NCBI GenBank assembly: GCA_017436325.1
Contig: JAFSDI010000038.1
Location: 1-34,807, forward strand
DNA from: Alphaproteobacteria bacterium
GTDB lineage: Bacteria > Pseudomonadota > Alphaproteobacteria > Rs-D84
Direction: 5' to 3'
DNA length: 34,807 bases
In this document: one piece after another, positions 8,045 to 17,383 of the stretch
Layout: every line of letters begins with the position of its first letter
How positions within the stretch are numbered: the first letter of the stretch is position 1
The notes under the pieces: model-generated
Databases searched by the model: none
Told to the model about the DNA's origin: nothing
The model's input: the letters and a program-made list of their open reading frames with translations, nothing else
Position numbers and translations under genes: made by a program

Positions 8045-9322
8045 CTATAGTGGCAACTCTTTATGCCCCCACTGACAACCACTGCCGTTCCAGGTTCCGC
8101 CAGAACTTGTACATTTGTATTGTTCCACGGTTACACCGTTTATACATGCGCCATATTCATCTATGCTGGATCTGGTCCAACACCATTCTTTAACATCCTT
8201 TTCAGAGTTTCTGGTTTTGCCAATGCCGTACATTAAATCTGTTTTTGTCAATCGTTTAGCAGTGGCGCATTCCTTGCCAACATATATTTGATTGTCTGTA
8301 CACTTTAAACATGTGCCATCGCTGCCTGGGCCACCATGCAGATTTTCCGGACAATCAATACACGTACGATCAATGGCAGATGCAAATGCCTTGCCTTCTT
8401 CTGCGCAAGTATATTTATAACACCCTTTGCCTTCATCGAATTGCAATTTGTGCATTGTTTCGTTATAGCCAGATTCAAAATCGCTACATATATTCTGTTC
8501 TGCACAACGTGTGGCATTAACCTCTATACATTTTGTATAATTTAGGTCTGGTTTATAACCCGTTCTGCAAACCAAAATGTCCTTTGAATTAGTTGCAGGA
8601 TAAATATTTGGCCATGTTTTCATATTTTCCCAATGTTTAGAGGCGGCACGAACAACCATTTGACGCACAAATGCGCCATGGCCATCTTCTGACCAACGTG
8701 TAATTGCCAGAATACGGTCGTGTTCTTCTTTCACACTTGATACATCGTTTGAACAATGTTTATATTTATTGTATTCAAACATAGCAATACTATCTTCGAC
8801 ATTGGTGGCTATGGCAGATTTGTCCTTGAATTTAGTTTTTATATCTTCATCAAACTCTGTTGTATTACAAACAAAATCACCATCATTATCAGAACAATCT
8901 GCACCGCCATAACCATCGCGACACAACCAGAAACATGAATCATCACTGCTGTCATAACGATGATATGTTGTCCATGGATATTTATGTTTATTATAGTTGC
9001 GGGCATCAATACGTACAGCGCAAAATTGTGCGCCACCCTGGGTCACCTTGGTCGCAACCCACATTGTATTAACACCTTCGTCACCACTGTTACCATTATG
9101 TATATACAACGCTGGTGGATTAAACGGATTGTTTTCCAAACAACCACGCGGCTTGCCAAGGCATACATCTGTATTTAAATCCTTTATGCCGTGTGAAAGA
9201 CAATATGCCATTGATGCACCACCCCAATAACTGTTGAGTGATGAAACATTATTCCCACCACCGGCATATGATTGACCGAACAACATAATTGTTGATAATA
9301 CGAAGATAGGAAGTATGCGCAT
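8045..9322 (-). CDS. Exported Cys-rich protein of unknown function (425 aa)
   Basis: The start is set at the ATG at 9322, which has AGGAG 8 bases upstream and opens a clean signal peptide (MRILPIFVLSTIMLFGQSYA). A longer frame from 9382 lies within the upstream gene and has no such features. The mature protein is rich in Cys, notably CSDNDGDFVCNTTEFDEDI and CIDCPENLHGGPGSDGTCLKC, which resemble small EGF-like or laminin-like disulfide modules. The tail ends in paired Cys around CWTRSS ... YKCTSSGGTWNGSGCQW. It should be periplasmic or surface-exposed with several disulfides. It starts 2 bases after the 854-aa gene stops, so the two are cotranscribed and may act together. I do not recognise the family. 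Confidence 0.85.
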   Translation of the reverse strand: MRILPIFVLSTIMLFGQSYAGGGNNVSSLNSYWGGASMAYCLSHGIKDLNTDVCLGKPRGCLENNPFNPPALYIHNGNSGDEGVNTMWVATKVTQGGAQFCAVRIDARNYNKHKYPWTTYHRYDSSDDSCFWLCRDGYGGADCSDNDGDFVCNTTEFDEDIKTKFKDKSAIATNVEDSIAMFEYNKYKHCSNDVSSVKEEHDRILAITRWSEDGHGAFVRQMVVRAASKHWENMKTWPNIYPATNSKDILVCRTGYKPDLNYTKCIEVNATRCAEQNICSDFESGYNETMHKLQFDEGKGCYKYTCAEEGKAFASAIDRTCIDCPENLHGGPGSDGTCLKCTDNQIYVGKECATAKRLTKTDLMYGIGKTRNSEKDVKEWCWTRSSIDEYGACINGVTVEQYKCTSSGGTWNGSGCQWGHKELPL

Positions 9323-9324
9323 GA

Positions 9325-11889
9325 TTAATTCTCCTTGATATAACAAATAGAATCTTCGAAATATCCACCAATAAATTCGCATTGTTGTTTATACCAATCA
9401 TCTGTGAATACACACTCGTCACGCTCTGCTATATATTCAGCGACCTTTGTGTCAGACGATGAATTATATGCTTCACAACGTACCTTGACAGTATTTTCAA
9501 CACACGCGCCATTTGCTGTATCGTATGCTGAATCATCCCTTCTGCCGTATACGCTGGAATAAAATGTAGCCAACAAAGGTGAGTCAGCAGGCCGGCCATC
9601 AGGATACCAATAACCATCCAACTTTTCACATTCTGTTTCCAACAATATAGACAACTGGGCAACTGTATCATTTATAATACCGTCAACCATTCGCTTGGTC
9701 TCAGCAGGCAAATCGTCATATTTTTCGATGCTTTTTGTTGGGTCGGCACAAATTTGCCCAGCATAATCTTGAACCATTTTTGTAAAATTAGCATTGACTG
9801 ATTGAACACTGCCGTAGTTAGTAACAGTTGTTGCGGCACGTGCACGCAACGGTGTTACAGCCGCCCTGGCTGATGCCCCTTGTTCCACTTTTTGAGGGTC
9901 AGAACTTTGCATTTCAGTCTTTGTAACTGTAATCTTAGGAATATTGCCGGCGCCACCATTATTTCCAGTATCACCATTATTGTCAGTATCAGCAGGTGCG
10001 CCAAGTAACTGACGACAGCCCCATGGATGTGGCATACTTTCACCATCAACAGGTGCACATAAATCATTTACGTATTTTTGAACGCCGTCTGCGCAACCTT
10101 CGGCAACACGTACATTGTCAACAGCATCAACGAATGTCCATAATGGACAGGATTCTGGGATTTTGTAATTACCTTTGTCGTCCTTTGAGGAAGTTTCACA
10201 ACCATATAGATTAGTACAGGCAGCAACCTTGTCTGCACACATTGATTTTGCGGCATAGGCAGATATTGCACCGGTCACCTGAGACTGGGTTGTATCAAAT
10301 GATTTTAATGCGCCAGCCTGACGATCATAACATTCGGCCATAGTGCTGACACAGGACATTTTAACCTCTTCTATTTTTTCGTCTTGCGCCTGGGAAATTT
10401 CAATCAATGCGACACGTTTAAATTCAGTCCAAACAGTATCCGCAATATCACGACAGGAATCAAGCGCACCGTTCGCAAACATTTTGCGTCCATCCAAAAA
10501 CGTAGCAAAATCCACGTTGCCAGGCGCCGACAAGATATTTGCAGTACCATCTAATTTGATTAAATTTGTTAAGTTAAATAATTCAGGGGAATAAATTGGT
10601 TCACCAGTAGATTGATTAATATACATACCACTATAATCCAAGCAACGTTCATAATTTGGACCACAGGCAACATCGGTCTTGATAGCATTACGAACACGCG
10701 ATAAGCATTCATTAACGTCTGCGGAATTGTGTGCGCGATATTCTTCTAGACGTGCATCGCGTAAAACCTTTTCTGCCTGACGCACAGCCTGTTTTACCTG
10801 TTCACGTTTTTTGTTTACATTCTTTTCATACATATTGCAATCTTGGGCAATCATAATACCATATGCACTGGTCGCCATATTCAGCATTGCCTGATTTTCG
10901 CATGCACTAGATATAACTTGAACACACTGTTTATTAGACGTATCAAACAAGGCCTTGCCTTCTAAGGCAGTCATATCAACAGCAGTACTGTTATCACCGA
11001 AGAAAGAATCATCTTCAAATGCACCACCGCCCCAAATATCATCAACACTGGTCGAAAAATCCAATGACATTATCCCAAGTGATGTGCTGCTGTTGCTTGG
11101 GGTGTCTATTTTTTTCTTTTTGCCACTTAACAAATCACCAATTGAATTCAGCAGTGATTGCGCGCCACTGACGTCTGTTTTTATTGCAGCCTCACCCGCT
11201 GTAGCACTGTACATTGCATTAACCTCTGACGCGGTCTTGTCAACAGCATTCAGGTTATTGTCTTCAAATTGTTGCAATAATGTTTTTGCCTGATCAAGCG
11301 CTTCTTCTGTGTCGCGAAAATCGGTAAAACGTTCACTGCAATAACATCTGCGAAATGTATCATTCGCGTTTGCACAAAATTGATCCATACACGTTGCATA
11401 AGATTCACGACAGGCAGCATACCCACCACCAATCTTGGAAATATCATTAAACACAGCAGTCGCACGCGCAGTTGACGCAGCACGCGACAAGCCAGTATCA
11501 GACACACGCTTTGCACTGCGCGCGTTTGTCGCGCCGCCAAACGGACGCACCGCCGTACGTGATATAGCCGTCATCGCGGCACGTGGCGCAGATACGGCAT
11601 TGCGACTGGTCAATCCAACCTTTGCGGCACGTGAAGCATCAGATGCACCGCGGCCAGTTACAACTTTCTTTTGCCCAACAGCCGTTCTGGCAGTCGATAC
11701 AGACGAATCGCGCACACTATCACCCGTGCCACGCGTCACAACGCGCGATGCCGTGCGCGATGTTCGTGCACCAGAATCTGTCGCAACTGCACGCGGATTT
11801 GCCGCACCAGCACAATAGGCACCAGTCGCCCATAAAATAGTAGTTAAAACCCCAGAAATCCGACAAAAATTTTTAAAAGGATACTTCAT
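9325..11889 (-). CDS. Large exported protein with Arg/Ala-rich N-terminal segment and Cys-rich body (854 aa)
   Basis: An N-terminal signal peptide (about residues 1-27, ending ATGAYCAGA) is followed by a low-complexity Ala/Arg/Ser/Thr segment (about 30-145; Arg greatly exceeds Lys) that is probably disordered and strongly basic. The body starts with repeated Cys pairs (ACRESYATCMDQFCANANDTFRRC...), then coiled-coil-like stretches (for example QAVRQAEKVLRDARLEEY, about 380-400) and more paired Cys. A Gly/Asn linker (NNGDTGNNGGAGN) lies near residue 640. It may be a periplasmic or envelope scaffold: the basic segment could contact acidic lipopolysaccharide or peptidoglycan, which is inference. 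The start has an AGAGAGAAG ribosome-binding site and its own promoter at 11939-11910. No family recognised. Confidence 0.85.
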   Translation of the reverse strand: MKYPFKNFCRISGVLTTILWATGAYCAGAANPRAVATDSGARTSRTASRVVTRGTGDSVRDSSVSTARTAVGQKKVVTGRGASDASRAAKVGLTSRNAVSAPRAAMTAISRTAVRPFGGATNARSAKRVSDTGLSRAASTARATAVFNDISKIGGGYAACRESYATCMDQFCANANDTFRRCYCSERFTDFRDTEEALDQAKTLLQQFEDNNLNAVDKTASEVNAMYSATAGEAAIKTDVSGAQSLLNSIGDLLSGKKKKIDTPSNSSTSLGIMSLDFSTSVDDIWGGGAFEDDSFFGDNSTAVDMTALEGKALFDTSNKQCVQVISSACENQAMLNMATSAYGIMIAQDCNMYEKNVNKKREQVKQAVRQAEKVLRDARLEEYRAHNSADVNECLSRVRNAIKTDVACGPNYERCLDYSGMYINQSTGEPIYSPELFNLTNLIKLDGTANILSAPGNVDFATFLDGRKMFANGALDSCRDIADTVWTEFKRVALIEISQAQDEKIEEVKMSCVSTMAECYDRQAGALKSFDTTQSQVTGAISAYAAKSMCADKVAACTNLYGCETSSKDDKGNYKIPESCPLWTFVDAVDNVRVAEGCADGVQKYVNDLCAPVDGESMPHPWGCRQLLGAPADTDNNGDTGNNGGAGNIPKITVTKTEMQSSDPQKVEQGASARAAVTPLRARAATTVTNYGSVQSVNANFTKMVQDYAGQICADPTKSIEKYDDLPAETKRMVDGIINDTVAQLSILLETECEKLDGYWYPDGRPADSPLLATFYSSVYGRRDDSAYDTANGACVENTVKVRCEAYNSSSDTKVAEYIAERDECVFTDDWYKQQCEFIGGYFEDSICYIKEN

Positions 11890-11909
11890 AATACTTCTCT
11901 CTTTTTCGA

Positions 11910-11939
11910 ATTATAACATTTTTTATGTATTTGAATCAA
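11910..11939 (-). promoter_or_regulatory. Internal promoter before the 854-aa gene
   Basis: TTGATT (11939-11934), an 18-base spacer and TATAAT (11915-11910) read on the minus strand. The -35 box overlaps the stop codon of the preceding 138-aa gene. The start would fall about 13 bases before the ATG at 11889, just ahead of the ribosome-binding site. Confidence 0.6.
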
Positions 11940-12352
11940 TACTTAATTATGTCCTGTTGTAACTTTTTTATCGTATCTGCATCAAACAGACCTGTATTTA
12001 GCCCCCAAAATAATGAATAAACCCCATACGCAGCATCATATGCACCATACGCAGCACGTTTATCCAGACCATGGGCGGATTCTATAAGCCTGATAGATTG
12101 CGATAATAATTGTAACGACAAATCAAATCGCGGGGATTCTGTTGAAACAATGCGTGACATTAAGCGCATACGAATATCAGAAATCGTTCGATACAGTTCA
12201 CTGTCTGGGGCGAGCATATCTTCTATGGCAATTAGATTCATAAGACCAATCGTTAAATCTTGGTCAGATGATAAATCAAGCGGATTTACCTTTTTGACGG
12301 AATCCGCCTGTTCTATCTTCTTGTTAATAAAATTGCGGTCTAGCTTTGCCAT
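11936..12352 (-). CDS. Small helical cytoplasmic protein of unknown function (138 aa)
   Basis: This charged, probably all-alpha protein has no signal peptide or membrane segment (MAKLDRNFINKKIEQADSVKK...). A C-terminal part contains a repeated AAYGAYDAAYGVYSLFWGL stretch. It starts 6 bases after the stop of the CPVC membrane protein and ends 46 bases before the 854-aa gene, so it belongs to the same transcription unit. It ends in a TGA stop. I do not recognise a family, and the context suggests a link to the envelope proteins encoded on either side. Confidence 0.75.
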   Translation of the reverse strand: MAKLDRNFINKKIEQADSVKKVNPLDLSSDQDLTIGLMNLIAIEDMLAPDSELYRTISDIRMRLMSRIVSTESPRFDLSLQLLSQSIRLIESAHGLDKRAAYGAYDAAYGVYSLFWGLNTGLFDADTIKKLQQDIIKY

Positions 12353-12358
12353 AATTAA

Positions 12359-12877
12359 TTAAAATCCACAACCACCTGTTTGTCTTGTTAGCAGCCAGAA
12401 AATTATTGTCGCCAATATCAAAAACGATAATGGAACAACAACTTTTTGAAATGCGAATTGTGCGTGCCCAGCATTTCTGCGCTTAATAGATACATACCAA
12501 CGCGCACCAAAGTAAAATGATACAGTTCCAACAATTATACCCAATAAAAACTTATCAATTCCCCATAATGTATTCACACCAAAATAAACATCTGGCAGTA
12601 AATACACCAAACCTAACAAACTATAATAACCAACAAATGGTACAAAAATTTGCCAAAATAAATTCTTTACACCGTGCCTTTTTAGCCATCCAGCAGTCCA
12701 AAAGAATAACGATAATGTTAAACCACCAGCCCAAATCCCAGTGATAACATCATCAACCCCCAATAGACGCGCCCCTTCGAGTCCAGCACCAACCGCAACC
12801 GTACATACCGGACATACCGCATTTGCAGCCGAAATCCCCGCAATCATTGTTACAAGTGATAATAATATTTTTTTCAT
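12359..12877 (-). CDS. Multi-pass membrane protein with an N-terminal CPVC motif (172 aa)
   Basis: The protein has a signal-peptide-like N-terminus (MKKILLSLVTMIAGISAANA), a CPVC motif right after the predicted cleavage site (residues 22-25), and four or five hydrophobic helices (around 45-65, 75-95, 105-125, 145-165). The sequence just after CPVC (VAVGAGLEGARLLGVDD) is Gly-rich and looks conserved. I recall similar CPVC membrane proteins of unknown function in candidate phyla, but cannot verify this. A CxxC at the membrane surface could serve thiol-disulfide exchange, fitting an operon with two Cys-rich exported proteins; that is inference. First gene of the operon, with a good ribosome-binding site (AAGGAAAGG) and a promoter upstream. 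Confidence 0.85.
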   Translation of the reverse strand: MKKILLSLVTMIAGISAANAVCPVCTVAVGAGLEGARLLGVDDVITGIWAGGLTLSLFFWTAGWLKRHGVKNLFWQIFVPFVGYYSLLGLVYLLPDVYFGVNTLWGIDKFLLGIIVGTVSFYFGARWYVSIKRRNAGHAQFAFQKVVVPLSFLILATIIFWLLTRQTGGCGF

Positions 12878-12904
12878 TTCCTTTCCTTATTGTTATTTTT
12901 GTTA

Positions 12905-12934
12905 ATCGTACAAAAAAAATAATACACAGGTCAA
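12905..12934 (-). promoter_or_regulatory. Probable promoter of the CPVC/Cys-rich operon
   Basis: TTGACC (12934-12929), an 18-base T-rich spacer and TACGAT (12910-12905) read on the minus strand. The predicted start is about 20 bases before the ATG at 12877. Confidence 0.55.
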
Positions 12935-13023
12935 TATGATTTTATCTTTTTTAAGTAAAATTGGTTAACAAAATATTTTGTCGGTACTTGTTAGCCCATG
13001 GAGCGGATATTCAGCCATAAAAA

Positions 13024-13881
13024 TTAACACGATTTTATCACACCACGCATATGCGCAGAACGGGCGCGCGTATTGTTCGATAATTCGTCTGCATCCGGAA
13101 GAGATGTCTTGATTAACGAAAATGGCGCAGGCTGTAAAATAGGCATACGCGGATCGCCAAGCGGTGTCACCCATTCACGGAATTTATTTTTTACAATTCG
13201 GTCTTCGATAGAATGAAAAGTTACGCAAATGCATTTGCCACCGCAAGATAGCAAATCTGGAACCGCGCATAAGGCACGTTGTAATTCGCCCATTTCGTCA
13301 TTAACCGCAATTCGCAATGCCTGAAATACAGGTGCAACATCCTTGATGTTATGAATTAAATTTCGCAATTCAAATGTTGTTTTTGGCTGATTTTCTTTTA
13401 ATGCGCGCGCCAAAAGATTTGCCCGCTTTACATCACCATAATCACGTAATATTTGTGCCAATGAATTTGTATCAATGGTCGCAATTAGTTCAGCCGCAGT
13501 TATTCCTGTTGATGACATACGCATATCCAGTGGCGCGTCCGAACGAAAAGAAAATCCACGTTCTGGGATATCAATTTGCATTGATGATATGCCTAAATCA
13601 AACACAATTGCATCTATACCTTTATCTAGTTCAGAAATATGCGAAAATGTATCGGGAATAAAGCGAAAACTATCAGGATATTCTGCGGCAATATGTTCCA
13701 CATCTGATAGAACATTTGGGTCCCTGTCAAAAGAAATCACGTTCGCGCCACGTTCCAAAAACGCGCGGCTATAACCACCAGCACCAAATGTGCAATCAAC
13801 AATTGTCTTGTCCCGAATTTCACCAAGTGCCGCTAATACAGAACTTAATAATACAGGAATATGTTTCTGTTCTGTCGTCAT
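13024..13881 (-). CDS. rsmH: 16S rRNA (cytosine-1402 N4)-methyltransferase RsmH
   Basis: This 285-aa SAM-dependent methyltransferase methylates N4 of C1402 in the 16S rRNA decoding centre. It begins with the typical HIPVLLSSVLAAL, followed by the SAM-binding VDCTFGAGGYSRAFL, SFDRDP, the core DLGISSMQID and RGFSFRSDAPLDMRM, then a C-terminal NTRARSAHMRG. The size is slightly below the usual 300-315. I chose the ATG at 13881, one base after the dnaE stop, with GAGG 9 bases upstream. The in-frame TTG at 13890 has its SD too close. It is coupled to dnaE and lacks the ftsL/ftsI/mraZ neighbours common elsewhere. Confidence 0.96.
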   Translation of the reverse strand: MTTEQKHIPVLLSSVLAALGEIRDKTIVDCTFGAGGYSRAFLERGANVISFDRDPNVLSDVEHIAAEYPDSFRFIPDTFSHISELDKGIDAIVFDLGISSMQIDIPERGFSFRSDAPLDMRMSSTGITAAELIATIDTNSLAQILRDYGDVKRANLLARALKENQPKTTFELRNLIHNIKDVAPVFQALRIAVNDEMGELQRALCAVPDLLSCGGKCICVTFHSIEDRIVKNKFREWVTPLGDPRMPILQPAPFSLIKTSLPDADELSNNTRARSAHMRGVIKSC

Positions 13882-13882
13882 T

Positions 13883-16800
13883 TTATTCAACCTCTACCTT
13901 TAATCCAAGTGCAGCCAAATCAGCAAGTGTTGTAGTCCCCAGCTCTACCCCACCAGGAAGCGCGACTGTCGCAACCTTGTCCGCACCGTGTAGTACCAGC
14001 TCTACCCGTGTATAACCGCGTGGTAATGCCACAATCGCTTTTTTTACATCTTGTAAAACCATCCTGTCGCGAATGTTCATTGTTATCTTCTTGGCAATCT
14101 TTGCAACCCATTCTGATAATGGTATTATAGAATCAACAAATATAGATACCCTGTCATCGCGATTAGATGTCTTGCCAGATATAACCACAGCGTTTTCAGT
14201 AGATAAAATCTGAGCAAATTCAATCGCAGAATCACCAAAAGCAACCGCATCAATGTTACCAAAACTATCCGATGCATTTATTGTTATCATTTCTTTGCCA
14301 GTCTTTGTGCGACGACGACCAAAAGAGTTTACAATCGCGGCAATTTGTACCGGCTTGCGGTCGCCCATCGCTTCTAGGGCCGAACTGGTTGTCAGGTTAG
14401 CGCGCTGAATTAAATGCTTGTACTGGTCAATCGGATGCGCAGAAATGTAAAAACCCAGCGCAGACAATTCATTTTCAAGACGTTGCCCAAAAGTCCACGG
14501 CTCTGTTTTTGGTAAATTTTTTCCAAGCCTATCTTCTTGGACATCATCTTCGACAGTATTCGCAAATAACGACAACATATTCGCGCCGTCTTTTGATTTT
14601 GAAGCATAGGTTAATATCGCATCAGCATTCATAAAAATCGCCGCACGATTAGGTTCTAAGGAATCTAAAACACCTGTCTTGGCAAAGGCTTCGAGTATTC
14701 GCTTGTTCATAATATGCGCACAACGTTTCGCAAAATCAGTTAGGTTCTTGAAACGCCCATTCGCATTGCGTTCAGCCACAATCGCATCGGTCGCAACCGT
14801 CCCAACACCTTTTAACGCAGCAAGCCCATAAATAATCTTGCCATCCTTGACAGTGAACAGAGATTCACTTTGATTGATATCAGGTGCAACAATTTGTATC
14901 CCAAAATTCGTTTTAGCATCGTCAACAAATACCGCCAGCTGATCTGTGTCATTTAAGTTGCTGGACATAGATGCCGCTAAAAATTCCGGTGTATAATTAG
15001 CCTTAAGATATGCACACTGATTTGCAACAATCGAATATGCAATCGCATGAGATTTATTAAATGCGTACTTTGCAAAGTCTTTAAACTTTTCCCACAGATT
15101 CTTTGCAGTGTCCCTGTCCAGAGTTCCTTCTTTTTCGCATCCTTCGTAGAATTTACCTTCTAATTCATCCAACATAGCGATAATCTTTTTACCCATCGCT
15201 TTGCGCACATTGTCAGATTGACCACGTGTAAAACCCGCCAATGCACGGGTTAATTGCATAACCTGCTCTTGATAAACAATAATACCATATGTTTCTTTTA
15301 ATATCGGTTCAGCTTTTGGGTGAACATATTCTATTTCCTCTTCACCGTGCATACGTGCAATAAACTGTGGAATAAAAGCAATCGGCCCAGGTCGATTCAA
15401 TGCGTTTAATGCAGATATTTCTAAAAAGCTTGTCGGGTGCATTTTACGCAAAGTCTGCTGGACAAACGGGGCATCAAACTGAAATATACCTTCGGTTAAA
15501 CCTTGTTGCCATAATTTCATTGTTTTTGGGTCATCAGTTGGAATCTGATCTAAATCAATGTTTATGCCACGTGTCTGTTGTATCAAACGAGTCGCATACT
15601 TTAACACAACCAATGTTTCAAGCCCCAAAAAGTCAAACTTAATTAATCCAGACTTTTCCAAGTACTTACCATCATACTGACACGATGGTAATGGGTTAGC
15701 GGGATCACGATATACAGGTGCAATCTTGGTGGTCGGACGGTCGCCAATAACAACACCGCACGCGTGTTGCCCCAAATTTCGTAATGACCCTTCTAAATCT
15801 TCGGCAATTGTAACAACCTTGTTTAAATCTTCGTCATTATTCAAAATATCTTGAATTTCAACAGACATATCAACCGCGTCTTTCAATGTCTTGGCATCTT
15901 GGGGGATTAATTTAGATAATCTGTCTGATTTTGAATAAGGCATACCATATACACGCCCAATATCACGTATCGCACCACGTGCCTGAAGGCTGCCGAATGT
16001 AATGATACGACAAACCGAGTCGTGACCATACTTGTCACAGACGTATGCCAATACACGCTCAATACCAGTTGGTTCAAAATCAACGTCAAAGTCGGGCATT
16101 GATATACGGTCAGGATTCAAAAAACGCTCAAACAATAAACCATACTTTAGCGGATCGACATTTGTAATGCCCAATGCCCACGCCACAATAGAACCAGCCC
16201 CAGAACCACGGCCTGGGCCAGTCAAAACATCATTGTTTCGGCACCAGTCAATATAATCTGCAACAATCAAAAAGTACCCTGGGAACCCCATACCAATAAT
16301 AACCCCAAGCTCAAATTCTGCTTGCTCATAGTATGGCGCAGTGTCTGTTATACCGTGCTGCTCTAAACGGCGCCGTAAACCGTTCATAGTGTTATCACGT
16401 AACATCTGACATTCTGTTTCAAGGTCGTCACCAAACCGTGGTAACAAAGGCTTTTCATGAACATTTACCATAAAACCACAACGCTGCGCAATTACAACGG
16501 TGTTCTCTATCGCTTCTGGTAAATCAGAAAAAATTTCTGACATTTGTTCATAAGATTTGAAAAACTGTTCTGATGACTTGCGTGGCCGTTCAGGATCTAT
16601 TACTTTGGTTTGCCCCAGAACACACCCAAGGGCATCGGCAGCCTCGTAATCTGTGTCAGACGCAAAACAAACATCATTTGTTGCAACAATTGGTATGTTC
16701 ATTTCGCGCGCAATAGACAAAAATGCCGGTTCTGTCTTGATTTCTTCATCAAATCCGTGACGCTGAATTTCCATATAAAAACGATTTCCAAAAATATTCA

Positions 16801-17290
16801 GCAAACGGGTTGCATACTGTTTGGCCAAATCTTCTTGGTTATTTAATATCGCCATTCCAATTGGCCCAAGATGCGCCCCAGACAAACAAATTATGCCGTC
16901 ACTGTGTGAAGTAAGTTCTTCCCATGTAATAAAAGGACCAAGATGATGATTTTCTGTACGCATATACATTATGCGATTCAATTCACACATATTTAAATAA
17001 CCGTTGTGATTCTGTGCCAATAAAACTATTTTAGATAATGTGCCGGCGCGCAGAATCTTTGGGTCGGCATTATGATGATTTAGTGTTATTTCTATCCCAA
17101 TTATGGGTTGCAATTTATTCGATGGCATAACATCAGAAAATTCAGCACAGCCTGACATCAAATTAGTATCTGTTAATGCACATGCCCCCATACCTGCAGC
17201 CTGACATAACTTAGGTATTGCCTTGATGGTCAATGTGCTGGCACCAACAGAAAATCTGGAATGTGTACGAAGATGAACAAATTGCTGCAT
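13883..17290 (-). CDS. dnaE: DNA polymerase III subunit alpha
   Basis: This 1135-aa replicative polymerase of the DnaE1 type is cytoplasmic and is the catalytic core of the holoenzyme. It has an N-terminal PHP domain (1-270), a palm with catalytic PDFDVDF (399-405; Asp400 and Asp402) after GPGRGSGAGSIVAWALGI, fingers and thumb, helix-hairpin-helix, and a C-terminal OB domain (PVQIAAIVNSFGRRRTKTG). Length is normal. In the PHP domain the acidic residue after HSRFS is replaced (SVGAS), and the EAHD motif reads EAAD at 216-219. Metal binding there is therefore probably lost, as in other DnaE proteins that rely on a separate proofreader. AAAGGAAAGGGG serves as ribosome-binding site. rsmH follows directly. 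Confidence 0.98.
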   Translation of the reverse strand: MQQFVHLRTHSRFSVGASTLTIKAIPKLCQAAGMGACALTDTNLMSGCAEFSDVMPSNKLQPIIGIEITLNHHNADPKILRAGTLSKIVLLAQNHNGYLNMCELNRIMYMRTENHHLGPFITWEELTSHSDGIICLSGAHLGPIGMAILNNQEDLAKQYATRLLNIFGNRFYMEIQRHGFDEEIKTEPAFLSIAREMNIPIVATNDVCFASDTDYEAADALGCVLGQTKVIDPERPRKSSEQFFKSYEQMSEIFSDLPEAIENTVVIAQRCGFMVNVHEKPLLPRFGDDLETECQMLRDNTMNGLRRRLEQHGITDTAPYYEQAEFELGVIIGMGFPGYFLIVADYIDWCRNNDVLTGPGRGSGAGSIVAWALGITNVDPLKYGLLFERFLNPDRISMPDFDVDFEPTGIERVLAYVCDKYGHDSVCRIITFGSLQARGAIRDIGRVYGMPYSKSDRLSKLIPQDAKTLKDAVDMSVEIQDILNNDEDLNKVVTIAEDLEGSLRNLGQHACGVVIGDRPTTKIAPVYRDPANPLPSCQYDGKYLEKSGLIKFDFLGLETLVVLKYATRLIQQTRGINIDLDQIPTDDPKTMKLWQQGLTEGIFQFDAPFVQQTLRKMHPTSFLEISALNALNRPGPIAFIPQFIARMHGEEEIEYVHPKAEPILKETYGIIVYQEQVMQLTRALAGFTRGQSDNVRKAMGKKIIAMLDELEGKFYEGCEKEGTLDRDTAKNLWEKFKDFAKYAFNKSHAIAYSIVANQCAYLKANYTPEFLAASMSSNLNDTDQLAVFVDDAKTNFGIQIVAPDINQSESLFTVKDGKIIYGLAALKGVGTVATDAIVAERNANGRFKNLTDFAKRCAHIMNKRILEAFAKTGVLDSLEPNRAAIFMNADAILTYASKSKDGANMLSLFANTVEDDVQEDRLGKNLPKTEPWTFGQRLENELSALGFYISAHPIDQYKHLIQRANLTTSSALEAMGDRKPVQIAAIVNSFGRRRTKTGKEMITINASDSFGNIDAVAFGDSAIEFAQILSTENAVVISGKTSNRDDRVSIFVDSIIPLSEWVAKIAKKITMNIRDRMVLQDVKKAIVALPRGYTRVELVLHGADKVATVALPGGVELGTTTLADLAALGLKVEVE

Positions 17291-17356
17291 AACCCCTTTC
17301 CTTTATCGTTTAATTTATCAGCAAAAAAATTCTGTATACAATGCAAAAACGCAACA

Positions 17357-17383
17357 AAACTGCACTAAAATTTAGTGCAGTTT
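17357..17383 (-). terminator. secA terminator overlapping its stop codon
   Basis: A perfect 13-bp inverted repeat (AAACTGCACTAAA / TTTAGTGCAGTTT) is formed by the last three codons and stop of secA and the bases just after. On the minus strand it ends in UUUUGUUG, a short U-tract. Part of the stem is coding sequence. Confidence 0.75.

Noticed and set aside
9323..9382. Longer N-terminus (start at 9382) for the 425-aa exported protein
   Set aside because: It overlaps the preceding gene and hides a clean signal peptide. AGGAG precedes the ATG at 9322.
10955..11818. Plus-strand ORFs of 112 and 127 aa antisense to the 854-aa gene
   Set aside because: They mirror the Ala/Arg/Ser-rich coding strand and have no ribosome-binding site or family features.
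12965..13174. 69-aa minus-strand ORF overlapping the rsmH 3' end
   Set aside because: It lies out of frame inside rsmH and has no independent start signal.
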